Part shown: positions 7,943 to 16,217 of the stretch, piece by piece
How positions within the stretch are numbered: position 1 is the stretch's first letter
Layout: every line of letters starts with the position of its first letter
Source: Bacillus sp. IITD106
GTDB lineage: Bacteria; Bacillota; Bacilli; Bacillales; Bacillaceae_C
Length of the DNA: 48,209 bases
Reading direction: 5' to 3'
NCBI RefSeq assembly: GCF_019459225.1
Contig: NZ_JAIAZY010000037.1
Coordinates: forward strand, 1 to 48,209
The notes under the pieces: model-generated
Databases searched by the model: none
What the model was told of the DNA's origin: nothing
Seen by the model: the letters and a program-made list of their open reading frames with translations, nothing else
Program-made: the position numbers and the translations under genes

Positions 7943-8867
7943 TGATACAATAAAAAGACTATCGCAATCATCTAGTTTTAGACAACGTTATGATGATATG
8001 AAAATAGAAGTTTTACAAAATCCCGAAGTTCTAGCATTTATTGAAGAAAACCGAGACGTTCTTACAGATGAGATCATCGAAAAAAATATGATGAAGCTCT
8101 ATGAGTACGCATCGCAAACGAAAAAATGTATAAATTGCCCCGGTCTGGAAAAATGTTGTAATCTTATGCCCGGCTATGAACCAGAAATTGTAATAGAACG
8201 GGGGACAATCGGGTTATATTACCGGCCGTGTCCAACTAAAGTGATTCATGATGAACGTAGAAAATCAGAAAGATTAATTAGCAGCATATACGTTCCAAAA
8301 GAAATTCTTCAAGCATCCTTTGCCGAATTCTCATTAAATAGCCCCGGACGAATTGATGCGTTTGAATTTGCCGAGAAATTCGCATCTTCTTATGAGCCTG
8401 GAAAAGGAATGATGAAGGGATTATATTTACATGGCAGCTTTGGTGTGGGTAAATCTTATTTATTGGGAGCGATTGCCAATCAATTGGCTGAAAAAGAAAT
8501 CTCAACATTGATCGTGTATGTTCCCGAATTTTTGCGTGAGATGAAACAATCATTGAGCGATCAGTCCTTAAGTGAAAAGCTCGATGCAGTGAAAAATGCT
8601 AAGGTATTAATGCTTGATGACATTGGAGCAGAAGCAATGTCCAGCTGGACAAGGGATGAAGTCCTCGGATCTATTTTGCAATTTAGAATGCACGAGCAGC
8701 TCCCTACCTTTTTCTCATCTAACTTTGATTTTGCAGGGCTTGAGCATCACCTTACCTACTCACAAAGAGGCGAAGAAGAAAAGATGAAAGCTGCTAGAAT
8801 TATGGAGAGAATTAAATACCTTTCCATTCCAGTTAGATTGGATGGACCTAATAGAAGACATTTTTAA
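7929..8867 (+). CDS. dnaI: Primosomal protein DnaI (helicase loader ATPase)
   Basis: An AAA+ ATPase that loads the DnaC helicase onto single-stranded DNA. The N-terminal half includes a cysteine cluster CINCPGLEKCC (about 67-77) corresponding to the zinc-binding helicase-interaction domain. The C-terminal half shows Walker A GSFGVGKS (about 168-175), Walker B LMLDDIGAE, the sensor region TFFSSNFDF and an RLDGPNRRHF tail. I placed the start at GTG 7929 because GGAGGTG (7916-7922) is the ribosome binding site and lies inside the longer reading frame that begins at 7914. At 312 residues it matches the family. Confidence 0.95.
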   Translation: MERIDDTIKRLSQSSSFRQRYDDMKIEVLQNPEVLAFIEENRDVLTDEIIEKNMMKLYEYASQTKKCINCPGLEKCCNLMPGYEPEIVIERGTIGLYYRPCPTKVIHDERRKSERLISSIYVPKEILQASFAEFSLNSPGRIDAFEFAEKFASSYEPGKGMMKGLYLHGSFGVGKSYLLGAIANQLAEKEISTLIVYVPEFLREMKQSLSDQSLSEKLDAVKNAKVLMLDDIGAEAMSSWTRDEVLGSILQFRMHEQLPTFFSSNFDFAGLEHHLTYSQRGEEEKMKAARIMERIKYLSIPVRLDGPNRRHF

Positions 8868-8868
8868 G

Positions 8869-8898
8869 CACCTGTATTTATTGCAGGTGTTTTTTTTG
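8869..8898 (+). terminator. Intrinsic terminator after dnaI
   Basis: CACCTG (8869-8874) pairs with CAGGTG (8884-8889), followed by nine T residues. This shows that the open frame running through here is not the true ytxC start. Confidence 0.85.
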
Positions 8899-8976
8899 CT
8901 TGGTCATAATATCAGGTCTAGTCCAAGCGCTCTCTCATATATATGTAACAATGCAGGAAAAAAAGGGGGAGCAGGC

Positions 8977-9810
8977 TTGGAATTAATGTTTAAATCCATT
9001 CAGGATGCCATACGTTTTAAAGCTTTTTTAACTGCCAATGGCTTGCAGGACTCCTTTACGGAGAGGCAAAGCCAATATATATATTCCTTTCAGTATCTTT
9101 TGATAAAAAAAGAGCAGTATATTCATGCTATCATTCAATTTATTCAAGAAGTAAAAAGGAATGAGTGGGTGGACAATGTATTACGGGACACGTATAAATA
9201 TGACAATGAAGATGAACGAATCGAAATCATAAGTATTTTAAATCAAATGTTTACTGGGGAACGGGTTGAACTAATATCATTGGTTGGAAAAATGGATGAA
9301 GAAGAATTTATTCAGGAAGCGGTTGTAGATTTACTTGAATATAAGGGTGCCGTTTTATTTGAATCATTTTTACGATTTCGTTTAAAAAAATATTTTGAAC
9401 GGATAAGAGAATATTTAAATATCGCGATAGATGAATATAAAATGGAACAAGATTACCAGATGTTTGTAAATATGTTGCGGGATTATTTAAAGAAACGCAG
9501 TACAAAGCAAAATGTTGTTCATGTATTACTTGAAAAGCCCATCTTGTTTTTTAACGAAAAACTAAATGAAATGGGTAAGGATGAAATCAAGGACTTTATG
9601 GATCGCCGTTTGCTGTCTAACCACCCGGTATATGTAGATTCATCTGTAATAGCACCGCTTTTATCAATGGCACCCATTAAGATTTTTTTGTACACGGACG
9701 AAGAAGATCAGCCATTGATTAGAACGTTAAGTAATATTTTTGAAGAGCGTTTATCGATTCTACCGACTACCCATTTAAATACTTTAATAAATGCTTTTAC
9801 AGATACTTGA
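8977..9810 (+). CDS. ytxC: Putative sporulation protein YtxC
   Basis: A 277-residue protein recognised by position (between dnaI and thrS) and by its pattern: an N-terminal alpha/beta part followed by helices with QYLLIKKEQYIHAIIQFIQEV and IREYLNIAIDEYKMEQDY. B. subtilis YtxC is about 280 residues; its biochemical role is not known and it is annotated as sporulation-related. The TTG start at 8977 is preceded by AAAAGGGGGAG. An upstream extension to 8842 would run back through the dnaI terminator, so I rejected it. No membrane segment or catalytic motif is obvious. In B. subtilis a TVP38-family gene (ytxB), as I recall, sits between dnaI and ytxC; it is absent here. Confidence 0.8.
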   Translation: MELMFKSIQDAIRFKAFLTANGLQDSFTERQSQYIYSFQYLLIKKEQYIHAIIQFIQEVKRNEWVDNVLRDTYKYDNEDERIEIISILNQMFTGERVELISLVGKMDEEEFIQEAVVDLLEYKGAVLFESFLRFRLKKYFERIREYLNIAIDEYKMEQDYQMFVNMLRDYLKKRSTKQNVVHVLLEKPILFFNEKLNEMGKDEIKDFMDRRLLSNHPVYVDSSVIAPLLSMAPIKIFLYTDEEDQPLIRTLSNIFEERLSILPTTHLNTLINAFTDT

Positions 9811-9835
9811 TTTTCATTTGTAAAACGACTATAAT
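9807..9835 (+). promoter_or_regulatory. SigA promoter of thrS
   Basis: TTGATT (9807-9812), a 17-bp spacer, TATAAT (9830-9835). It overlaps the end of ytxC and sits directly before the T-box leader. Confidence 0.75.
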
Positions 9836-9841
9836 AGCGTA

Positions 9842-10107
9842 CATAATCTTACATTTACAAGTTTTGATAAGGACATGAGTATTTTGTTACGGTTTTCAGA
9901 GAGGAAAGAATAGCTGCGAACTTTCCAACACGAACTAAATGCTTACCACCTTTGAACTCCAATTATGAATCCGCATAAGCGTGTAGTAATGATTGGCGGA
10001 AGATCTCCGTTATGAATAATCCAAAGTCATTATGCTTGTTTCGCATGATGAAAATTAGGGTGGAACCACGTGTATAAAACTCGTCCCTTTCCAGGGGCGG
10101 GTTTTTT
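9842..10107 (+). promoter_or_regulatory. T-box riboswitch controlling thrS
   Basis: A leader of about 265 nt with the T-box core AGGGTGGAACCACG (10057-10070) and a terminator (CTCGTCCCT paired with AGGGGCGGG, then TTTTTT, about 10080-10107). Stem I signatures (AGGACATGAGTA near 9870, CAGAGAGG near 9898) are present. Two adjacent ACC codons (9945-9950) lie where the specifier is expected, fitting tRNA-Thr. The bulge TGGA would pair with a tRNA ending UCCA. Uncharged tRNA-Thr should stabilise the antiterminator and switch thrS on. The exact specifier and the stem I pairing were not resolved. Confidence 0.9.
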
Positions 10108-10201
10108 ATATTGCTTAAACTTAATGTTGATTTCCAAAAGAAGCAAATTCAACAATAAGCTTTAGCAAATCAATCTAAAAATGCAAAAGGAGTGTAGTGT
10201 C

Positions 10202-12130
10202 ATGTCAGATCAAGTAAAAATTACTTTCCCAGACGGAACAATAAAGGAGTTTTCAAATACTACGACAACAGAAGACATTGCAGCTTCCATTAGCCCGGGC
10301 TTACGAAAAAAAGCATTGGCTGGAAAGATAAATGATCAATTCATAGATTTGAAAACACCAATCGGTCAAGATGGTTCGATTGAAATTATCACACCTGAAA
10401 GCGATGGGGCCCTAGAAATATTGCGCCATAGCTCAGCCCATTTAATGGCTCAAGCTGTAAAAAGATTATTTCCAGATGTAAAACTGGGAGTAGGTCCTGT
10501 TATCGAGAATGGTTTTTATTATGATATGGATCTGGAACATTCCATTACTCCCGAAGATCTTCCTCTCATTGAAAAAGAAATGAAAAAAATCATTAATGAG
10601 AACATTGAAGTTGTCCGGAAAGAAGTATCACGCGACGAAGCGAAGCAAATGTTTGCCCATGATGAATATAAGCAGGAATTAATTGATGCGATTCCAGCAG
10701 ACGAAAAAGTAACAATTTATGAGCAAGGTGATTTCGCGGATCTATGTCGTGGTGTTCACGTTCCTTCTACTGGAAAAATCAAAGAGTTTAAACTATTAAG
10801 TATTGCAGGAGCTTATTGGCGCGGCGACAGTAATAATAAGATGCTGCAACGTATTTATGGAACAGCGTTTTTCAAAAAAGAAGATCTTGAGCAGCATTTA
10901 AAAATGTTGGAAGAAGCGAAAGAACGAGATCATCGTAAGCTTGGTAAAGAATTAAGCTTATTTACAAACTCTCAAAAGGTTGGGCAAGGACTGCCGCTTT
11001 GGCTTCCTAAAGGGGCAACAATCCGCAGAATTATCGAACGTTATATTGTCGATAAAGAGGTATCTTTGGGCTATGACCACGTGTATACTCCAATAATGGG
11101 AAGCGTAGAGCTCTATAAAACTAGTGGCCACTGGGATCATTATCGTGAAGATATGTTTCCTGTTATGGAAATGGATAATGAACAGCTCGTATTGCGCCCA
11201 ATGAACTGCCCGCATCATATGATGGTGTATAAAAACGACATTCATAGTTATCGCGAACTGCCAATTCGTATTGCTGAGTTAGGTACAATGCATCGTTATG
11301 AAATGTCAGGTGCTTTATCGGGTCTTCAGCGTGTTCGAGGAATGACATTGAATGATGCTCATATTTTTGTTCGTCCAGACCAAATTAAAGAGGAGTTTAT
11401 CCGTGTCGTTCAGCTAGTAAATGAAGTATATAAAGACTTTGAGATCAATGATTATTCATTCCGTCTTTCTTACCGCGATCCAGAGGACAAAGAGAAATAT
11501 TTTGATGATGATGAAATGTGGAATAAAGCACAAGCGATGTTGAAAGAAGCAATGGATGACCTTGGAGTTGAATATTTTGAAGCAGAAGGAGAAGCTGCTT
11601 TCTATGGGCCGAAGCTGGATGTCCAAGTGAAAACAGCTTTAGGCAAGGAGGAAACCCTTTCTACAGTTCAACTTGATTTCCTGCTTCCTGAAAAATTTGA
11701 CTTAACTTACGTTGGAGAAGACGGGAAACAACATCGCCCGGTTGTTATTCATCGTGGAGTTGTCTCCACAATGGAGCGTTTCGTAGCCTTTTTAATTGAA
11801 GAATATAAAGGTGCATTTCCAACTTGGCTTGCGCCAGTTCAAGTACAGGTGATTCCAGTTTCTCCAGATGTGCATTTTGACTATGCAAAACAAGTGATGG
11901 ATCAATTAAAAGCATCAGGCTTCCGTGTTGAACTTGATAAGCGTGATGAAAAAATTGGCTACAAAATCAGGGAAGCACAAATGCAAAAGATTCCGTATAT
12001 GCTTGTTGTCGGGGACAATGAAATTGACAGCAAGTCTGTAAATGTAAGGAAATACGGAGAGCAAAAGTCAGAAACAATTCCTTTTGAGGATTTTATTGTA
12101 AAATTAAAAGAAGAAGTAAAGATAAACTAA
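10202..12130 (+). CDS. thrS: Threonine--tRNA ligase
   Basis: A class II aminoacyl-tRNA synthetase that charges tRNA-Thr. Domains in order: TGS (about 1-62), the SAD/editing domain with [16 protein letters not shown] (HxxxH-like), the catalytic core with the zinc cysteine in RPMNCPHH (near 335) and the motif 2 region, motif 3 near the [11 protein letters not shown] segment, and the anticodon-binding domain from about 540. At 642 residues it equals the B. subtilis enzyme. The start is ATG 10202 after AAAGGAGTG; the in-frame ATG at 10181 lies upstream of that site. Expression is governed by the T-box immediately upstream. Confidence 0.97.
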   Translation: MSDQVKITFPDGTIKEFSNTTTTEDIAASISPGLRKKALAGKINDQFIDLKTPIGQDGSIEIITPESDGALEILRHSSAHLMAQAVKRLFPDVKLGVGPVIENGFYYDMDLEHSITPEDLPLIEKEMKKIINENIEVVRKEVSRDEAKQMFAHDEYKQELIDAIPADEKVTIYEQGDFADLCRGVHVPSTGKIKEFKLLSIAGAYWRGDSNNKMLQRIYGTAFFKKEDLEQHLKMLEEAKERDHRKLGKELSLFTNSQKVGQGLPLWLPKGATIRRIIERYIVDKEVSLGYDHVYTPIMGSVELYKTSGHWDHYREDMFPVMEMDNEQLVLRPMNCPHHMMVYKNDIHSYRELPIRIAELGTMHRYEMSGALSGLQRVRGMTLNDAHIFVRPDQIKEEFIRVVQLVNEVYKDFEINDYSFRLSYRDPEDKEKYFDDDEMWNKAQAMLKEAMDDLGVEYFEAEGEAAFYGPKLDVQVKTALGKEETLSTVQLDFLLPEKFDLTYVGEDGKQHRPVVIHRGVVSTMERFVAFLIEEYKGAFPTWLAPVQVQVIPVSPDVHFDYAKQVMDQLKASGFRVELDKRDEKIGYKIREAQMQKIPYMLVVGDNEIDSKSVNVRKYGEQKSETIPFEDFIVKLKEEVKIN

Positions 12131-12136
12131 TGAATT

Positions 12137-12173
12137 GCTTGTAGGGAAAGATTATTTCTCTACAAGCTTTTTT
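12137..12173 (+). terminator. Intrinsic terminator after thrS
   Basis: GCTTGTAGGGA (12137-12147) pairs with TCTCTACAAGC (12157-12167) with one G-T pair, then six T residues. Confidence 0.85.
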
Positions 12174-12254
12174 CGAAAGTATGTAACCATTCTTTTTATG
12201 ATAATGCTGTTAGAACGAGAAAAAATTCCTATTCACTTGAAACACTATGTAAGA

Positions 12255-12280
12255 TAAAAACACCTCCATCCAAGAAGGTG
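12255..12280 (-). terminator. Intrinsic terminator of the YusW-like gene
   Basis: Read on the minus strand: CACCT (12280-12276), loop, AGGTG (12265-12261), then a run of T. It may also stop read-through from thrS, since CTTTT follows on the plus strand. Confidence 0.75.
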
Positions 12281-12290
12281 CTTTTATTTA

Positions 12291-12833
12291 TTATTTATTA
12301 TCTTTTATCTCCATTTTTGATCCATCTTTTAATGTATATTCTAAATCAAATGAATTATAATTGTCACTAAGATTCAATCGTTGGAGGATATTTTGAATAA
12401 CTTCTTCTTTTGGAGTATTTGTACTAAAGTCTAAGTCCTTTAATTGTGTATATATCAAATTGAATGCTTCCATTCCTTTTAGCTTTCTGTCATTAATCGT
12501 ATCCTCCATCTCAGCTTTGTATTCACCATTATCACTTCTTTGTTCATATTCGAAATCAAAATCTTGGTCATTGTCATATTGAACTTCCAAGTCAAACTTA
12601 GTAAAGTTAAGTTCTTTCATTTTTTCTGCAGCATCTTGATCATTGGCTACATTTCCGACAGATTTATTTCCGCTATTGTCTATACTCTTATCATCTGGAG
12701 TATTTTCTTTTTTTGAAGATTTAGTTGGAACTACTTGTTCCTTAGGGTTATTGTCTACAGAAGGATCGTTTGAACAAGCGGCAAGACTAAAGATGAGAGT
12801 AGCTCCTAGTAAGGTTGAATAAACTATTTTCAT
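12291..12833 (-). CDS. YusW-like lipoprotein
   Basis: A predicted 180-residue surface lipoprotein. The signal peptide MKIVYSTLLGATLIFSLAAC ends in a lipobox (SLAAC, Cys20). A low-complexity spacer rich in S, N, D and K follows (about 21-65), then a domain with FTKFDLEVQYDNDQDFDFEYE and a C-terminal SFDLEYTLKDGSKMEIKDN strand pair. This fits the YusW-like family of Bacillus exported proteins, whose function is unknown. It is transcribed against thrS and infC, is flanked by terminators on both sides, and so is a single-gene insertion between two essential operons. Family identification is from memory of the repeated D/E-F/Y pattern. Confidence 0.7.
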   Translation of the reverse strand: MKIVYSTLLGATLIFSLAACSNDPSVDNNPKEQVVPTKSSKKENTPDDKSIDNSGNKSVGNVANDQDAAEKMKELNFTKFDLEVQYDNDQDFDFEYEQRSDNGEYKAEMEDTINDRKLKGMEAFNLIYTQLKDLDFSTNTPKEEVIQNILQRLNLSDNYNSFDLEYTLKDGSKMEIKDNK

Positions 12834-12908
12834 TCTAATGCCTCCATATATACATGTTATAAAAAGTTTTTCCTTTTTGGACCTTTTTAAAACATTTTCA
12901 AAAAATCA

Positions 12909-12937
12909 TTGCTTTATGAAGTTGTTTTTGTTATGAT
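12909..12937 (+). promoter_or_regulatory. Probable promoter of the infC-rpmI-rplT operon
   Basis: TTGCTT (12909-12914), 17-bp spacer, TATGAT (12932-12937) with TG at the extended -10 position. A second extended -10 (TGGTATAAT, 13084-13092) lies further downstream but lacks a well-spaced -35. Confidence 0.55.
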
Positions 12938-12943
12938 GAAAAG

Positions 12944-13155
12944 CGTTGATTAGATTGATTTATCATTGACTTAAGCATATGTTTGTGTTAAAGTAACTAA
13001 GGTGAACTGAATACTCGTTTGTAGAAGAAGGAGCTGCCCGCTTCTCGCCTGATTGACGCTTAATTCTGCTGTTGACAGGTTAATGGTATAATTGTTATTC
13101 AATTGTCTATTTGTGCGTGAATACAGTGCGGGTTGCTTATGCCCGCACTTTTTTA
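12944..13155 (+). promoter_or_regulatory. L20-type leader with attenuator upstream of infC
   Basis: A long untranslated leader ends in a strong terminator: GTGCGGG (13126-13132) paired with CCCGCAC (13142-13148) and then TTTTTT. Upstream, CCCGC (13037-13041, in GAGCTGCCCGC) can pair with the terminator's GCGGG arm, giving an antiterminator. In B. subtilis ribosomal protein L20 represses this operon by binding such a leader and favouring termination. The equivalence here rests on position and this mutually exclusive pairing. Confidence 0.75.
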
Positions 13156-13225
13156 ATGCTCATTTTGGGCAGCATTTTAGAAACAAACATCGTATTCTTT
13201 GAAAATACCTTGGAGGTGGCTAATT

Positions 13226-13741
13226 ATTAGCAAAGATATGTTGGTAAATGAAGGCATTCGTGCCCGTGAACTTCGTCTCGTCGACCATAATGGTGAACAG
13301 CTGGGAGTAAAATCCCGTAATGAAGCACTTGAAATCGCTGCTCGTGTAAATCTTGATCTTGTTCTTGTTGCTCCTAACGCAAAACCTCCTGTCGCTCGTA
13401 TTATGGACTACGGGAAATTCCGTTTCGAACAGCAGAAGAAAGATAAAGAAGCACGTAAAAATCAAAAAGTGATCAACGTGAAGGAAGTTCGTTTGAGTCC
13501 TACAATTGATGAACACGATTTTAATACGAAGCTTCGCAATGGCCGTAAATTCTTGGAAAAAGGCGATAAAGTTAAAGCCTCTATTCGTTTTAGAGGACGC
13601 GCGATTACACATAAAGAAATCGGACAACGTGTTTTAAATCGATTCGCTGAGGAATGCAACGATTTAGCGACTGTTGAATCGGCTCCGAAAATGGACGGTC
13701 GAAGCATGTTCTTAGTTTTAGCACCAAAAAATGAAAAGTAA
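13226..13741 (+). CDS. infC: Translation initiation factor IF-3 (ATT start codon)
   Basis: IF-3 binds the 30S subunit, checks the start codon-initiator tRNA pair and prevents premature subunit joining. The 171-residue product has the N-terminal domain ([31 protein letters not shown]), a linker rich in K, and the C-terminal domain ([33 protein letters not shown]). The ribosome binding site GGAGGTG (13212-13218) is 7 nt before ATT 13226, not before ATG 13238. ATT starts for infC are known in E. coli and bacilli and allow IF-3 to limit its own synthesis. A conventional call would start at ATG 13238, or at the TTG 13199 that precedes the binding site. First gene of infC-rpmI-rplT. Confidence 0.95.
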   Translation: MSKDMLVNEGIRARELRLVDHNGEQLGVKSRNEALEIAARVNLDLVLVAPNAKPPVARIMDYGKFRFEQQKKDKEARKNQKVINVKEVRLSPTIDEHDFNTKLRNGRKFLEKGDKVKASIRFRGRAITHKEIGQRVLNRFAEECNDLATVESAPKMDGRSMFLVLAPKNEK

Positions 13742-13762
13742 TGTTTTGAGGAGGAAGACTCT

Positions 13763-13963
13763 ATGCCAAAAATGAAGACACACCGTGGCTCAGCAAAACG
13801 CTTCAAAAGAACAGGTTCCGGTAAATTGAAACGTTCTCACGCATATACAAGCCACATGTTCGCAAATAAAACAACAAAACAAAAACGCAAACTACGTAAA
13901 GCAGCATTGGTTTCTAAAGGTGATTTCCGCCGTATTCGCCATATGCTAGACAACCTGAAATAA
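13763..13963 (+). CDS. rpmI: 50S ribosomal protein L35 (bL35)
   Basis: A 66-residue basic protein of the large subunit. [20 protein letters not shown] is the family signature, and the C-terminal part [20 protein letters not shown] is also typical. The ribosome binding site GAGGAGGAAG precedes the ATG. It lies between infC and rplT with 21 bp on each side, the invariant order of this operon, and is expected to share the L20-controlled attenuation. Confidence 0.98.
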   Translation: MPKMKTHRGSAKRFKRTGSGKLKRSHAYTSHMFANKTTKQKRKLRKAALVSKGDFRRIRHMLDNLK

Positions 13964-13985
13964 GACTCAATAGGAGGGAATTATT

Positions 13986-14339
13986 ATGCCACGTGTAAAA
14001 GGCGGTACCGTTACCCGCAGACGTCGTAAAAAAGTTTTAAAATTAGCTAAAGGTTATTTTGGTTCAAAACATAGATTATTTAGAGTAGCAAACCAGCAAG
14101 TAATGAAATCATATATGTACGCTTATCGCGATCGCCGCAACAAAAAGCGTGACTTCCGTAAATTATGGATTACACGTATTAACGCAGCAGCTCGCATGAA
14201 CGGTCTATCTTACAGCCGTTTAATGCACGGCTTAAAAGTTGCTGGCATCGAAGTAAACCGCAAAATGCTTGCAGACCTTGCAGTATCTGACCAACAAGCA
14301 TTTGCAGAATTAGCAAACAAAGCTAAAGCTGCTCTTTAA
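13986..14339 (+). CDS. rplT: 50S ribosomal protein L20 (bL20)
   Basis: A 117-residue assembly protein that binds 23S rRNA early and, in bacilli, feeds back on the operon leader. [23 protein letters not shown] and the long basic helix to [22 protein letters not shown] are diagnostic, followed by the globular part [25 protein letters not shown]. The start is ATG 13986 after TAGGAGGG. It ends the operon and is followed by a terminator. Confidence 0.98.
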   Translation: MPRVKGGTVTRRRRKKVLKLAKGYFGSKHRLFRVANQQVMKSYMYAYRDRRNKKRDFRKLWITRINAAARMNGLSYSRLMHGLKVAGIEVNRKMLADLAVSDQQAFAELANKAKAAL

Positions 14340-14348
14340 TGCTTATAA

Positions 14349-14377
14349 AACCATTCTCTTGAGGATGGTTTTTTTCT
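14349..14377 (+). terminator. Intrinsic terminator after rplT
   Basis: AACCATTCTC pairs with GAGGATGGTT (one G-T pair, tight loop), followed by seven T residues. Confidence 0.8.
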
Positions 14378-14380
14378 TTT

Positions 14381-14655
14381 TATCATCCTCAATCCCGGCA
14401 GAACTAAAGCAACTGTCATAATTGAGCAGCGTATCATCCTCAATCCCGGCAGAACTAAAGCAACTGTCATAATTGAGCAGCGTATCATCCTCAATCCCGG
14501 CAGAACTCAAGCAACTGTGACAATTGAGCGGAGTATCAGTCTCAATTGCGGCAGAACTCAAGCAACTGTGACAATTGAGCGGCGTATCAGTCTCAATCGC
14601 GGCAGAACTAGAGCAACTGTGACAATTGAGCGGCGCATCGGCCTCAATCAAAGAA
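14381..14655. repeat. 51-bp direct tandem repeat, about 5.4 copies
   Basis: Units begin at 14381, 14432, 14483, 14534 and 14585, with a partial sixth at 14636. Each contains TATCA, CTCAAT, GGCAGAACT, GCAACTGT and AATTGAG. Units 1-3 share TCATCCTCAATCCCGG and units 4-5 share TCAGTCTCAAT. At each junction ATTGAG faces CTCAAT, so every unit boundary can form a hairpin. Minus-strand frame runs through (51 = 3 x 17), giving 17-residue peptide repeats, but no ribosome binding site supports translation. The rest of 14656-14836 shows nothing else. Confidence 0.92.
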
Positions 14656-14836
14656 GAACTCACATCCTTGTCACAATTTCTCCGTGAATGGGTCTCGCAT
14701 GCAATTGAATATTCAAAAAGACACATAGTAGCCAACACATAATTTCTGCCTTCTCTACACCGAATCCCAAAAAAGCTAGATGTTCTCGCAAATCCACTGT
14801 AAATTAGAGATAATATAGTTAAAGGGGATGGTCGAG

Positions 14837-15109
14837 ATGAGATTTTTATTAATTTGGTATTTTATCATTATCAATGTTTTCGGGATCCAAATCATGAAAA
14901 CAGATAAAAAAAGATCTATACATAAGCAAAGAAGAATTAGTGAAAAAAATCTTTGGATTGTAGCACTAATTGGAGGGGCACCGGGGACTTTTATTGGAAT
15001 GAAGATGTACCGTCATAAAACAAAACACTTTCAGTTTAAATATGGCTTTCCATTTCTTGCGCTCCTAGACTTAGTGCTTTATTTTTACCTATTTAGCCTT
15101 GTGTCATAA
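14837..15109 (+). CDS. ysdA: DUF1294 membrane protein YsdA
   Basis: A 90-residue protein with an N-terminal hydrophobic helix (RFLLIWYFIIINVFGIQIM), the family signature DKKRSIHKQRRISEKNL, a second hydrophobic stretch LWIVALIGGAPGTFIGM, then MYRHKTKHFQFKYGFP and a last hydrophobic helix. This is the DUF1294 pattern; function unknown. Position after rplT equals B. subtilis ysdA. The ATG at 14837 is better spaced from AAAGGGG than the in-frame ATG at 14828. Confidence 0.88.
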   Translation: MRFLLIWYFIIINVFGIQIMKTDKKRSIHKQRRISEKNLWIVALIGGAPGTFIGMKMYRHKTKHFQFKYGFPFLALLDLVLYFYLFSLVS

Positions 15110-15157
15110 CAGACGAGCTGGAAAAATAAAATAGAGGTAGGAAAGCAGGTGATCGTG

Positions 15158-15748
15158 ATGAATGAACAGTTACTGATCATGCTAGCATTTATGGAAGGGA
15201 CAGGATTTTTAGCTCCTTTCATTTTTATCTTTTTTCACGTTCTCAGGCAATTTTTATTCATCCCAGTCGTTCTCCTCTGTATGGCGGGAGGAATCCTCTT
15301 CGGAAGTTTCCTTGGGACCGTGTATTCAATGGCAGGCTTACTCCTTCTTTCCGCTTTATTTTATATTTGTATAAGAAAAATGCCTAAAACGTATGCAAAA
15401 TTAATGAATATTAAATATAAATGGTTTGGACGCTATCATAAAATGACTGTCGGACAAATTGCTGTATTGAGACTTATTCCATTCTTTCATTATCATTTAC
15501 TTAATTTTTGTTTACTTGAAAGAAGACCGGATTTTCGCGGTTTTATGAAAGGTGCGTTCGCAACAAACCTTCCGTTAGCATTTTTTTACACTGTTTTTGG
15601 TGAATTCATTACACATTTTTCTCCGACAATGGCTGTAATAATCATCAGTTCTCTTCTTTTACTGTTTTATATTCTTCGAGAAAAAATCGCGATCGTAACT
15701 TGGGAAGAATTTTTCAAGCATACAAAACAAGGTAAAAACCCCTGCTGA
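15158..15748 (+). CDS. TVP38/TMEM64 (DedA-related) family membrane protein
   Basis: A polytopic membrane protein of about 196 residues with five or six hydrophobic segments. The core matches the TVP38/TMEM64 (SNARE-associated/VTT) family: VLRQFLFIPVVLLCMAGGILFG, then LRLIPFFHYHLLNFCLL and FMKGAFATNLPLAFFYTVFG. Relatives are proposed lipid scramblases or transporters, but the substrate here is unknown. AGGTGAT before ATG 15158 supports this start; GTG at 15149 is possible. B. subtilis, as I recall, has a related gene (ytxB) beside dnaI rather than here, so this may be that gene moved or a separate paralogue. It shares a bidirectional terminator with ysdB. Confidence 0.8.
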   Translation: MNEQLLIMLAFMEGTGFLAPFIFIFFHVLRQFLFIPVVLLCMAGGILFGSFLGTVYSMAGLLLLSALFYICIRKMPKTYAKLMNIKYKWFGRYHKMTVGQIAVLRLIPFFHYHLLNFCLLERRPDFRGFMKGAFATNLPLAFFYTVFGEFITHFSPTMAVIIISSLLLLFYILREKIAIVTWEEFFKHTKQGKNPC

Positions 15749-15760
15749 GCAGGGGTTTTC
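15739..15760. terminator. Bidirectional terminator between the TVP38 gene and ysdB
   Basis: CCCCTGCTGAGCAGGGG (15739-15755) is a strong hairpin with AAAAA on the left and TTTT on the right, so it can act on both convergent transcripts. The TVP38 stop codon lies within it. Confidence 0.85.
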
Positions 15761-15761
15761 A

Positions 15762-16151
15762 TTACGACTTCTTTTTGGCCAGCAATTCTTTAATAGGACT
15801 TTTCCAGTCAATTTCACTATCAGGATATCTAAGTTTAACCTCCCGCTCGATATAGACAAAATCCTCATAGGACAAGCCTTTAAGCAGATCGGTATTGTGC
15901 GGCCATATAAAAATGGATACAACTTCAAATGAGTCATTAGTCGTTCCTAAGTATTTTTCTCCCTCAAACATGACACCATTATATGTGATAAGAAAATTTT
16001 TTCTAATATTATCGGGAATATCATAGAAAAAATATTTTTTTTGTTCATGGGCACTTTCAAGTTTTCTCTTTGGATCGACGATAAACTTGACTATTTTATA
16101 AATGAGGTAAATAATAAATGCAAAAATTACGAGTCTCAGCAAGTAAATCAT
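15762..16151 (-). CDS. ysdB: SigW-regulon protein YsdB
   Basis: A 129-residue protein with one N-terminal membrane helix (MIYLLRLVIFAFIIYLIYKIV) and a cytoplasmic domain starting FIVDPKRKLESAHEQKKYFFYD, matching B. subtilis YsdB in length and position (between ysdA and ysdC). The molecular role is not established; the gene belongs to the cell-envelope stress response. The sequence supports this: a near-perfect SigW promoter lies upstream on the minus strand. The ribosome binding site GGAGGCC precedes the start. It is divergent from the dUTPase gene. Confidence 0.85.
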   Translation of the reverse strand: MIYLLRLVIFAFIIYLIYKIVKFIVDPKRKLESAHEQKKYFFYDIPDNIRKNFLITYNGVMFEGEKYLGTTNDSFEVVSIFIWPHNTDLLKGLSYEDFVYIEREVKLRYPDSEIDWKSPIKELLAKKKS

Positions 16152-16186
16152 GAAGAGGCCTCCATTCGAGTAATCTTATCCACCTA

Positions 16187-16212
16187 TACGTCTAATAAGT
16201 AAAAAGGTTTCA
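16187..16212 (-). promoter_or_regulatory. SigW (ECF sigma) promoter of ysdB
   Basis: On the minus strand TGAAAC (16212-16207), exactly 16 bp, then CGTA (16190-16187). This equals the SigW consensus TGAAAC-N16-CGTA. It lies 36 bp before the ysdB start and almost touches the divergent dUTPase promoter. Confidence 0.88.
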
Positions 16213-16217
16213 ATTTC

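Noticed and set aside
8842-8976. N-terminal extension of ytxC
   Set aside because: It crosses the dnaI terminator and overlaps dnaI; the TTG at 8977 has a proper ribosome binding site.
13072-13092. TTGACA...TATAAT as a normal promoter in the infC leader
   Set aside because: The spacer is only 9 bp; only the extended -10 part could be functional.
14343-14738. Minus-strand open frame of 131 codons through the 51-bp repeat
   Set aside because: It is open only because the period is a multiple of three, has no ribosome binding site, and runs into the rplT terminator.
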